64,000 nt of DNA from Eriocheir sinensis (taxonomy: Eukaryota; Arthropoda; Malacostraca; Decapoda; Varunidae), in assembly GCF_024679095.1 (NCBI RefSeq), contig NC_066571.1, positions 8,480,138-8,544,137 on the forward strand. Direction: 5' to 3'. The notes below the pieces were generated by a model, which did not search any database, was not told where the DNA came from, and was given only the letters and a program-made list of their open reading frames with translations. Below, in pieces: positions 56,269 through 64,000 of the stretch (position 1 is the stretch's first letter; each line of letters starts with the position of its first letter). The position numbers were made by a program, and so were the translations under genes.

Positions 56269-56790
56269 ATGCTCGGGTTCATAGCGAGGAACTTCGAGTG
56301 TAAAACACCAGACGTGATGCTATCCTTGTATAATTCCATGGTAAGACCGCACCTCGAGTATGCAGTGCAGTTCTGGTCTCCCAATTACAGAAAGGACATT
56401 GCTTTACTGGAAAGGATTCAACGACGCGCCACAAAGATGATTCCAACCTTAAGGGCTCAACAGTACGAGGAACGACTCAAGCGACTCAATCTCTTTACAT
56501 TGGAGAAAAGACGCCTACGATGGGATATGATTCAAGTCTTCAAGTATCTAAAAAAGTTCAATAACGTCGATTACTCCAAATTCTTTGAACTGCAAACCAA
56601 CTCAAGAACTAGAAATAACGGTTTACCCATTCAGTCGAGTCGATGTAACACAGACATTGGAAGGAGTTTCTTTTCAAACCGAGTCATCCGCCACTGGAAC
56701 AATCTTCCTTCAGAAGTAGTAAATGCGAATACCATCAACTCCTTCAAATATAGAATCGACCGTCATTTCGCTGCGTCAGGAGTAAACTGA
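56269..56790 (+). pseudogene. LINE fragment: C-terminal region
   Basis: A 174-codon open frame carries LEYAVQFWSPNYRKDIALLE, RIQRRATKMIP and HWNNLPSEVVNA, the conserved C-terminal part found after RT in CR1/jockey-like elements. It ends with TGA at 56788, followed by a ~140-bp 3' UTR. Between 56080 and 56269 at least two further frame changes occur. Confidence 0.85.
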
Positions 56791-57026
56791 ATAACGAGGG
56801 GCTTCCATCTGCTCCTCAATATCGAGGTGCTTTCATCTGCTCACCAAGCCCCAAGTGGCGGTCGAGCAGATTAAATCACCCAAGCGGGCGACCTCGTAAT
56901 GAGCCAATAGGCTTTCTGTTGCCTGCATTTCCATGTTTCCATGTTTCCATGTTTCCTCCTCCTCTCTCCGCCCCACTTGTGACTCTCTCCCTCCTTCCCC
57001 TCGGGCCTGCCTGCCGTCTGCCTCCC

Positions 57027-57030
<4 letters not shown>

Positions 57031-57065
<35 letters not shown>

Positions 57066-57068
57066 CTC

Positions 57069-57164
<96 letters not shown>
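57031..57164. repeat. (GT)16 and (CT)46 arrays
   Basis: GT 57031-57062 and CT 57072-57164. Confidence 0.95.
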
Positions 57165-57165
<1 letters not shown>

Positions 57166-57770
57166 CTTTTCTATATTTTTACCTCTTCCATGTTCTTTTC
57201 TTTTTTTTCTCTTCTCGCATCTTCCATCTTTTCTGTGTTCTTCCCTTCTTCCTGCTTTATCACTCCCCTCATCTCTGTTTTTATTCCTCTCCTCCTCCTC
57301 CTCCTCCTCCTCCTCCTCCTCCTCCTCCTCCTTCTTCTCATCTCACCTTCATCCCTCTCCTCTTCCCTCTCTTCTCTCTCCACCTGCTTGCTACTCATCT
57401 TCTTTTTATTTACCTCCTCCTCCTTCCTCCTCCTCCTCCTCCTCCTCCTCCTCCTCCTCTTCTTTCTTATGTTTATTACCCTTTTTGTTTATTCATCTCT
57501 CCTCCCCCTCCTCCTCTTCTCTTCCCTCTCTCCCTCCCTCATTCTCTCCCTTCTTTTTTTTTCATCTCTTCCTCCCTGCATATTTCTCTTCTTTCTTGCT
57601 TCACCTCCCATCCGTCCCTCCTCCTCCTCCTCCTCCTCCTCCTCCTCCTCCTCCTCGTCTGCACCTGTTCCTATCTACTTATATCTCCCCTCTTTTCCTC
57701 CTCCTCCTCCTCCTCCTCTAATCCCCTTCTTATCTTGTATGCCATGATTCTCTCTCTCTCTCTCCCCGGC
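57165..57770. repeat. Pyrimidine-rich tract with four TCC runs
   Basis: TCC runs at 57292-57331, 57426-57460, 57617-57657 and 57698-57720. Long Ser/Pro/Leu frames in all three frames are artefacts. Confidence 0.85.
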
Positions 57771-57879
57771 ACACTTACCCCGTGAGACTCCGCATTTTAA
57801 TAGATCAAGGTTGTGAACCCGACAGACAGACAGACAGGCGCAGACATCCTCCTTACCTCCTCACCTGCTTTTGCATTCA

Positions 57880-58031
57880 CCAGTCAGTCAGTCAGTCAGT
57901 TAATCAGTCAATCAGTCAATCCGTCAGTTAGTCAGTAAGTTAGTCAGTCCGTCAGTCAGTCAATCCGTCAGTTAGTAAGTTAATGAATCAATCAGTCAGT
58001 CACTCACTCACTCACACACACCTCCATCCAG

Positions 58032-58082
<51 letters not shown>
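57880..58082. repeat. CAGT minisatellite and (CA)24
   Basis: CAGTCAGT/CAATCAGT words at 57880-58015, then a CA run at 58035-58082. Confidence 0.9.
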
Positions 58083-58084
<2 letters not shown>

Positions 58085-58459
58085 GAGGTCACACTGCGGC
58101 GAGGAAGAAGAAGAGTTAGAAGAATTTGTGTTGTAGAGAGTTCAGTGGTGTGAGTAGATTGCAAGTATGGGACATGCATCGAGACACTCACTCACTCACT
58201 CACTCACCGCCCGAGGTCAGAGCGTGGTAAGGGCAATAGGTAGAGAGTAGTGAGTTTGTGGTGAGTATATAGGTTGAGGGGACTTGGTGGTGGACAGGCT
58301 GAGAACTCCGTGATTGATATAAGTGGGGCGTGAGATGAGGAGGTGCCATACAGGTAGATGGAACAGGTAATGAGATAATGACTAGGTTGTGGAGTCCAGG
58401 TGGAAATGAGGGCAAGGTGAGGGAAGGTGGAAATGACCGGGGTGAGGGGAGGAAGAATG

Positions 58460-58690
58460 AGAGATGGGACGGGAAGGGAAGGTGCCGGATGAGACCGTAT
58501 GTGAAGGGAAGGGACGGGAAGGGAAGGGGCCGGATGAGACCGTATGGGAAGGGAAGGGACGGTACAGGAAGGGAAGGGATGGTACGGAAAGGGAAGGAAC
58601 GGTACGGAAAGGGAAGGGAAGGGAAGGCAAGGAACGGTACGGGAAGGGAAGGGAAGGAACGGTAAGGAAAGGGAAGGGAAGAGGAATGAA
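58460..58690. repeat. GGGAAGGGAACGGTAC minisatellite
   Basis: GGTGCCGGATGAGACCGTAT (58481) and GGGGCCGGATGAGACCGTAT (58527) head two ~46-bp units. AAGGGAAGGRACGGTACGGR units follow. Confidence 0.85.
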
Positions 58691-58699
58691 CGAATGAAA

Positions 58700-59330
58700 G
58701 GTGGCTAGGGTGGAGAGAGAAAGTAGTTACCATTGTGAAAGAAAAAAGAATGAAAGGAATAAGCGACCACTGAGGAGAAAAAGAAGAAAAGGAAGAAATT
58801 ATCAGAGTGGGGAAAGAAAATAAAGATAGGTGGGAAGATATTACAAGGGTGAAGAAAGACAGGAAGAAAAGAAGAAAAAGAAAACCAGCAAGGTAGAGAA
58901 AGACATAGAAGAAATAGAATAAGATATCTGACTAGACTCACATATCCTAGTATCCTTGTGAAGAGAAGAAAGGAAGTAAAGAAGAAAAGCAATCAGGTGG
59001 AACAAAGAAATAGGAAACGGGGTGAAGAAATTAAGAGAGAAAGGAAGTTAGGTAAAAAGAACAACGATGAAGAAAAAGAAAGAAAGAACAGGAGTTTCAC
59101 TGTGTTAAAAGAAACGACTTGGATAAATAAAGAAAAAGAGAAAGGAGAGGGGAAACAAATGAGAGAAGGAAGGTATACAAAGGCCCACAGTGAAGAGAAA
59201 GAAACGAAGGAAAGCAGAAATAACCAAGATGGATAAATAGGAAATGAAAGGAGAGAGTTAGAGAGTACAAAAGGATGAGAATTAAGTAGGACGAGAACGA
59301 GCGGAAATGCACCTTGGTATAAATATAAAC
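58700..59330. other. A/G-rich sequence
   Basis: AAAGAA/GAAAGG-rich with no clean period. No gene recognised. Confidence 0.45.
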
Positions 59331-59341
59331 GTTTCAAGAGA

Positions 59342-59890
59342 AGGGTATCAGGACACCTCTCCTCCCGAAACTGACCTATCTTTCGGCCACTCCCCTAACT
59401 CTTTAACCCGGTAGCTGCAGGGATCATGTTTCTTAAAAGCCAATCTAAGCGAGAAAAATGAGAAAAATCATCCCTCACGCAAACCATTTCATAATATATA
59501 TCAACGCTTTTGTGAACAGATTATGCATCATCTATTTTGGGGGTTTATATCATGGCAAGAATGTGGCCCGTCGCTGGTACACGGTAAAGCCACAAATTTG
59601 GCCCGTCGCTGGTACACGGTAAAGACACAAATTTGGCCCGTCGCTGCTACACGGTAAAGACACAAATTTGGCCCGTCGCTGGTACACGGTAAAGACACAA
59701 ATTTGGCCCGTCGCTGCTACACGGTAAAGCCACAAATTTGGCCCGTCGCTGCTACACGGTAAAGCCACAAATTTGGCCCGTCGCTGCTACTGGGTTAAGG
59801 AGCAGTGAGTAGCGGGCTTTTTTTTCACATATATATATCGGGTTTTTTTTTTATGCCCTCAAACTGACTCATCTGCCGTAAAAAAAAGAA
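59342..59890 (+). mobile_element. Family R dispersed repeat interrupted by a MITE
   Basis: The 5' half (GGGTATCAGGACACCTCTCC ... CGGCCACTCCCCTAACTCTT) ends at 59402. The 3' half resumes at 59799 with GGAGCAGTGAGTAGCGGGCT, a T-rich interior and TGCCGTAAAAAAAAG. The other copies join these halves directly, so the empty site can be read. Confidence 0.82.
59407..59794 (+). mobile_element. piggyBac-like MITE, copy 3, expanded (seven units)
   Basis: A 388-bp element flanked by TTAA at 59403-59406 and 59795-59798. Ends CCCGGTAGCTGCAGGGATCA and GTCGCTGCTACTGGG. Internal GGCCCGTCGCTG units start at 59565, 59600, 59635, 59670, 59705, 59740 and 59775, an exact 35-bp period. The short minus-strand frame across them is an artefact. 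Confidence 0.85.
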
Positions 59891-60158
59891 GTAGTGGAAT
59901 TAGAGAAAGAAAAGAAAGTGCACAAAGGAAGGGAAATATGTATACTTGGTACTTGGGTGTTTCCTTTGACGTGTAGACTAATAAGAGGGCGTCACGGTGG
60001 TCAGGAAATGAGGTGACAGGGGGAGAGGAAGTCCACTGTGGCGTCATACACTATTTAAACACACACACACACACACACGTTGGTAATATCAGCTTAATTT
60101 GATGTTTCTACCATGACCCTCTTCTTCTATTCGACCTCAAGTATTCTCATCTAACCCT

Positions 60159-60296
60159 CTTCCTCCTCCTCCTCCTCCTCCTCCTCCTCCTCTTCCTCGT
60201 GACGCAAGATTCATTACTTGCACTCGAAAGGAAGAAGTGACGCTTGAATAGTCTTGAAGGAGGAGGAGGAGGAGGAGGAGGAGGAGGAGGAGGAGA
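60159..60296. repeat. Inverted (TCC)n and (GGA)n arrays
   Basis: TCC 60159-60192 and GGA 60260-60296, reverse-complementary arms around a ~65-bp loop. Confidence 0.9.
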
Positions 60297-60620
60297 ATTA
60301 GGACGAGATGATGGGATGGTTTGTTATGGAGAGAGGAAGAAGAGGAAGAGGACGAATGGTTTGCTATGAAGAAGAGGAGAAAGGGAAGGAAGAAAAATGG
60401 AAAGAAGAAGAGAAGGAGGAGGAGAAGGAGAAGGAGACGTGATTTGTAATGGGGAAGAGGAAGAGAAGAGGAGGAGGAGATGATTCTAAGAGAGGGAGAG
60501 GAAGGGAATGAAGATAAAGAAGAGGAGACAGAAGAGAGAAGAAAAGAAGGAAGAAAACGAGATGAGATGCAGAGAGAGAGAGAGAGAGAGAGAAGGGAAG
60601 GGAAGGGAAGGGAAGGGACT
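60297..60620. repeat. Purine-rich tract
   Basis: GAGGAAGA-rich, with (GA)n at 60570-60592 and (GGGAA)n at 60593-60616. Confidence 0.75.
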
Positions 60621-60699
60621 GAGGAGCACTTGTTAGCATCTCTACCTTGACTTCGTGCCCTTCCGTGCCTGTTCGTGCCTCCGCGGCCTTCACGTAACG

Positions 60700-60755
60700 G
60701 GGGGGGGGCGTGAAGGTGCGGGGGGGGGGGAGTAGAAGGGGGGGAGGGGGCGTGA
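60700..60755. other. G-run cluster
   Basis: Four or more runs of 7-10 G close together, with potential to form a G-quadruplex. Confidence 0.5.
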
Positions 60756-61096
60756 GGGACATGTTGAAGCCGCCCTTACCACCACCTCCGATACCTGTCA
60801 TTGTGTTATGCTGCGTTTTCTGTTGGTCACGTTTTCTCTTATTCAAGTCTTAAGTTTTTGTGGGGAAACTCAATTAACTCGTGAGGCGGTGAAGGTGAAT
60901 GATAGGGAGGGAGAGAGTAGAAGAAGGAGATAGGTGAATAAGAGGGGAGGGGAGAGAGCTTGGGGGGGAGGGAGGTAAGGAAGGTGTGAGGTTAATGATG
61001 TTGATATTTAATTAAGGTGTTGATGTGCCATTACTTGCTTTTTTTACCTGTGTCTTTGTGTGTTTATTTCGTGTTGTTTTTGTTTGTTGTTTGTTG

Positions 61097-61097
<1 letters not shown>

Positions 61098-61168
<71 letters not shown>

Positions 61169-61226
61169 ATTTCGTGTGTTTATATGTGTGTTTTGCGTTG
61201 TGGTTTTGCTGCTGGAAGTGTCTAGT

Positions 61227-61280
<54 letters not shown>

Positions 61281-61345
61281 CTGTCATTACGCGTGTGTTT
61301 ATATGTGTGTTTTGCGTTGTGGTTTTGCTGCTGGAAGTGTCTAGT

Positions 61346-61379
<34 letters not shown>

Positions 61380-61560
61380 CTGTCATTTCGCGTGTGTTTA
61401 CATGTGTGTTTTGCGTTGTGGTTTTGCTGCTGGAAGTGTCTAGCATTGTGTGTTTGTGTGTGTGTGTGTGTTCTGTCATTTCGCGTGTGTTTACATGTGT
61501 GTTTTGCGTTGTGGTTTTGCTGCTGGAAGTGTCTAGCATTGTGTGTTTGTGTGTGTGTGT

Positions 61561-61597
<37 letters not shown>

Positions 61598-61610
61598 GTG
61601 TCATTCACGT
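61098..61610. repeat. GT arrays in a ~90-120 bp repeated unit
   Basis: The spacer with TTTTGCGTTGTGGTTTTGCT and GCTGGAAGTGTCTAGYATTG occurs four times (about 61191, 61310, 61410 and 61502) between GT runs of different lengths (61098-61163, 61230-61279, 61350-61378 and shorter). Cys/Val frames are artefacts. Confidence 0.93.
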
Positions 61611-62009
61611 GTGCCTTGCCTTCCAGTTGGCGTCACAGTGAAGGGGCGAGAGGCACACACACATGAGGGGCGTAGCTTCGTTCGGGTCTTGGGGTGTGTC
61701 GCGTCACGCATCGGGTCACGCACCAGCGCCTGCATGCCTGCCCCCCCGCCCCCGCCCCTCCCCTAGACTGTACCAGTAGACCCTCGCCTGTGTGTCGTGT
61801 CATGGCAGTGAAAGACAAACCCTGAGACACTTAGTTACGTATGAAAAAAAGGATAGCGAGAAAAAAAAAGAACCATATTGGAGAACTTAGACGCACGCCA
61901 ACCCATCCACCCGCCCACCACACCCTCGTAGACGCCCTCACCCACCCACTCACCCACCCCGCACCCATCCCTTCCCGTGTGGCCAAGTAGTAAAGGATTA
62001 AGTTTGGCT

Positions 62010-62398
62010 TCCAGGAAAGTGAGAGCGAGCCGAGTAACGTTGAAGGAACCTCGTGACGGACAAGCAAGTTAGTGCCTCTCATCTACTCTTGTCCTCGCAT
62101 ACCGCCTTGTGTGTGTGAGTCTGTGTGTGAGTGTGTGTGCCTGTGTGTCTGTGTGTCGTGAGGCGAGAAGACAAGACGGCAGATAGAGGGGAAAAGAGGT
62201 AAAAAAAGAGGCTGATAAACTTAAGTGGTGATTACAAGTCCGGAAGTGTCACGTCGAAGATATAAGTTCAGCTGAGTTGAGTCAAGTACCGCCGCGCCGC
62301 GTGTGTGCGTGCGTGCGAGTCACCGTGCGTCTTTCCTCGCGTGGGAAGATGCTCGTCGAGTGACGCCGTGAACCCGTCCGTCCGTTGCGTGTGTCGCC
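62010..62398 (+). promoter_or_regulatory. Putative promoter and 5' UTR of the 62.4-kb exon
   Basis: This is a CpG-rich stretch after a long simple-repeat region and directly upstream of the good start context at 62399, with GC rising toward the ATG. No TATA box was identified with confidence. The role is inferred from position only. Confidence 0.35.
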
Positions 62399-62695
62399 AT
62401 GGTTGTGGAGGACGTACTGGGGGGGCGCAGCTTGGTGGGGGGGGCGGCGGTGGTAGTGGTGAGCAGTAGTGGTTGCGGAGGGAAGAGTGTGATGGTCGTA
62501 GCCCCCGCCAGCCCCCCGCCCCTGCCCCGCCGTAGGTCCCCCCGCGCGGGCCTAGGTCAGCGCCTGCGGGAGAAGGTGATGAGTCCGTCCGGGCTGCGGC
62601 GCCGCGACAGCCTGGCGGTCCTGAGGCAGCAGCCGCTCGTGGCCTCCCTGCTGGTGGCCGGCCGCAGGGTGACGCGATCCAGGAGTGTGAGCAAG
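62399..62695 (+). CDS. 5' coding exon of an unidentified gene or alternative isoform
   Basis: The exon has 99 codons from ATG in a favourable context (TCGCCATGG) to the donor GAGCAAG|GTAGGT, in phase 0. The product has a Val/Gly/Ser-rich start, a proline-rich arginine patch (PASPPPLPRRRSPR) that could be an SH3 ligand, then a basic segment (RLREKVMSPSGLRRRDSL, with RRRDSL resembling a basophilic kinase site), and ends RRVTRSRSVSK. I do not recognise the family. High GC, lack of stops and the flanking GT donor separate it from the surrounding simple repeats. It is on the same strand as the SAM gene 24 kb upstream, so it may be an alternative first exon of a shared locus or a separate gene; the window ends before this can be told. 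Confidence 0.6.
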
Positions 62696-62751
62696 GTAGG
62701 TCCCTGCTGCCCCTGCCTGCCTACCTGCCTGCTGCCTGCCTGCTTACTGCA

Positions 62752-62754
<3 letters not shown>

Positions 62755-62809
<55 letters not shown>

Positions 62810-62830
62810 TGACAGAGAGAGAGAGAGTGA
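62755..62830. repeat. (CA)18 and GA run
   Basis: CA 62755-62790 passing into GA with GTGA interruptions, directly downstream of the 62.4-kb exon donor. Confidence 0.92.
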
Positions 62831-62832
62831 GA

Positions 62833-62905
62833 GTTGAATTGAATTGAATTGAATTGTTTATTGACATATTTACAGCCAAAAGGATGGGCGAATACCTACT
62901 TCCAC
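62833..62905 (-). mobile_element. LINE 3' end with (ATTCA)n tail
   Basis: Minus strand: CCATCCTTTTGGCTGTAAAT, then GTCAATAAA and a tail of AATTC/ATTCA repeats. The same order (CCATCCT, TGTAAAT, CAATAAA, short repeat tail) is seen at 36123-36245, so the two belong to related families. Confidence 0.6.
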
Positions 62906-62907
62906 CC

Positions 62908-62910
<3 letters not shown>

Positions 62911-62972
<62 letters not shown>
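62911..62972. repeat. (AG)31 microsatellite
   Basis: A perfect run. Confidence 0.95.
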
Positions 62973-62974
<2 letters not shown>

Positions 62975-63089
62975 AAAGTAACCCCCCCCCTTCCCCCACC
63001 TGACACGCTTGCCATCTTCAGCAGTGGAGAGAAATCCTTCAGCAGGAACTGGTCTGTGAACCTCCGGAAGGAAATCACTCAGTCTGTTT

Positions 63090-63385
63090 GCCTTCTCTCC
63101 CTTCCCTTCACTTTTCCCTTCCCCTCCCTTCCCCTCCCTTCCTCTTCTGTCTTCCCCTTCACGTCACGCCTTTCCCTTCCCCTCCCTTCCCCTTCACTTT
63201 TCCCTTCCCCTCCCTTCCCCTCCCTTCCCCTTCTGTCTTCCCCTTCACGTCACGCCTTTCCCTTCCTCTCCCTTCCCCTTCACTTGTCCCTTCCCCTCCC
63301 TTCCCCTCCCTTCCCCTTCTGTCTTCCCCTTCAGGTCACGCCTTTCCCTTCCCCTCCCTTCCCCTTCTTTCTTCCCCCTCATCAA
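63090..63385. repeat. C/T-rich minisatellite, ~85-bp unit
   Basis: CTTCACGTCACGCCTTTCCC and variants recur at about 63158, 63243 and 63329, separated by CCTTCCCCTCC runs. Confidence 0.85.
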
Positions 63386-63439
63386 CCATTTATTTCAAGA
63401 GCCCCTTTCTCCCCCTTCCCAGTCCCATCAACAGGATAA

Positions 63440-64000
63440 CTCTTCTCCCATTCTGTCACCCCATCAATCTCTCACCCTCCCTTCTGTCACCCCAAAAATC
63501 ATCTCGTCACCCTTTCCTCACATTCTGTCACCCCCTCAATCCCTCACCCTCCCTTCTGTCACCCCCAAAAATCATCTCATCACTTTCCTCCCCTCTGTCA
63601 CCCCATCAATCCCTCACCCTCCCTTCTTTCACCCCAAAATTCAGCTCATCACCCTTTCCTCCCCTTCTGTCACCCCATCAATCCTTCACCCTCCCTTCTG
63701 TCACCCCCAAAATCATCTCATCACCCTTTCCTCCCATTCTGTCACCCCATCAATCCCTCACCCTCCCTTCTGTCACCCCAAAAATCATCTCATCACCCTT
63801 TCCTCCCCTTCTGTCACCCCATCAATCCTCACCTCCTTCTGTCACCCCAAAATCATCTCATCACCCTTTCTCCCTTCTGTCACCCCATCAATCCCTCACC
63901 CTCCCTTCTGTCACCCCCAAAATCATCTCATCACCCTTTCCTCCCCTTCTGTCACCCCATCAATCCCTCACCCTCCCTTCTGTCACCCCCAAAATCATCT
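63440..64000. repeat. Minisatellite, ~70-bp unit, running off the window
   Basis: TTCTGTCACCCCATCAATCC and CACCCCAAAAATCATCTCAT alternate through to the last base. At least eight units are present, with small length differences (for example shortened near 63825-63890). Confidence 0.9.

Larger units (their letters stand above)
55023..56960 (+). mobile_element. 5'-truncated non-LTR retrotransposon (LINE, CR1/jockey-like)
   Basis: The element begins directly after a TCC tract (54990-55018), in the segment that precedes RT in such LINEs, so ORF1 and the endonuclease are missing. It holds the RT core and the C-terminal region in several frames. It ends in about three copies of the 8-bp unit CCATGTTT (about 56931-56957). 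Short 8-bp tandem tails are typical of CR1-group LINEs. From the RT alone I cannot choose firmly between CR1/L2 and jockey clades. Confidence 0.88.

Noticed and set aside
55023..56960. Viral polymerase or endogenous retrovirus
   Set aside because: Motifs and their order match non-LTR retrotransposon RT; no protease, integrase, LTR or envelope-like sequence is present.
56919..57785. Long overlapping Ser/Pro/Leu frames
   Set aside because: All three frames are open because the DNA is CT/TCC repeat; there is no protein evidence.
59550..59768. Small repeat protein on the minus strand
   Set aside because: The frame runs over the 35-bp MITE units and reads them in shifting frames; there is no independent support.
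61620..61765. Exon after TGCCTTCCAG with a Pro-rich end
   Set aside because: There is an acceptor-like site, but no matching donor, no domain and no phase partner; too weak to annotate.

Overview
The window looks like nuclear DNA from an arthropod, most likely a decapod crustacean such as a crab or a relative. The reasons are very dense long dinucleotide arrays (GA/CT and CA/GT, often 40-110 bp), tRNA-headed SINEs whose tails resemble those common in decapods, degraded LINE reverse transcriptases, GT-AG introns and a short sterile-alpha-motif (SAM) gene resembling animal SAMD5/SASH1. No bacterial operon, phage, CRISPR or virus was found. A run of exactly 100 N (33901-34000) marks a scaffold gap.

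Gene content is small. One plus-strand gene is supported by four phase-compatible coding exons: 2577-3101 (SAM domain), 36647-36737, 37463-37619 and 37739-38213. Together they encode 416 residues, split by a 33.5-kb first intron and two short introns packed with microsatellites. A CAG|GTGAGT site lies 498 nt after the last sure exon (38712). It could be a recursive splice site, a 20-nt microexon or a terminal exon. A weaker exon candidate is at 49527-49612. At 62399-62695 a second plus-strand 5' coding exon, in GC-rich sequence with a good start context, probably opens another gene or another isoform that runs out of the window.

Everything else is repeats. Region by region: 1-1130, diverged ~150-bp tandem repeats; 1.1-2.6 kb, promoter and 5' UTR of the SAM gene; 3.7-9.8 kb, a SINE/LINE/MITE graveyard in otherwise unremarkable intron; 10.3-20 kb, telomere-like CCTAA motifs and then microsatellites; 20.2-22.8 kb, two related ~152/155-bp minisatellite subfamilies; 23-34 kb, more microsatellites and pyrimidine-rich tracts; 35.5-36.3 kb, tandem repeats broken by a LINE 3' end with a target-site duplication; 38.9-41.9 kb, five different minisatellite arrays; 42-54.8 kb, microsatellites and purine-rich tracts; 55.0-57.0 kb, a 5'-truncated LINE with a CCATGTTT-repeat tail; 57-64 kb, microsatellites, an expanded MITE nested in another repeat, and C/T-rich minisatellites.

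The best second-look items are: a TTAA-flanked piggyBac-like MITE family (four copies) carrying a 35-bp internal repeat that varies from one to seven units and is nested in other repeats; the juxtaposed 3'/5' splice site at 38712; a (GT)n plus polypyrimidine tract against the acceptor of the last exon; a ~100-bp near-perfect GT/CA palindrome; and a dispersed T-rich repeat family with about ten copies. I saw no convincing new enzymatic or defence system.
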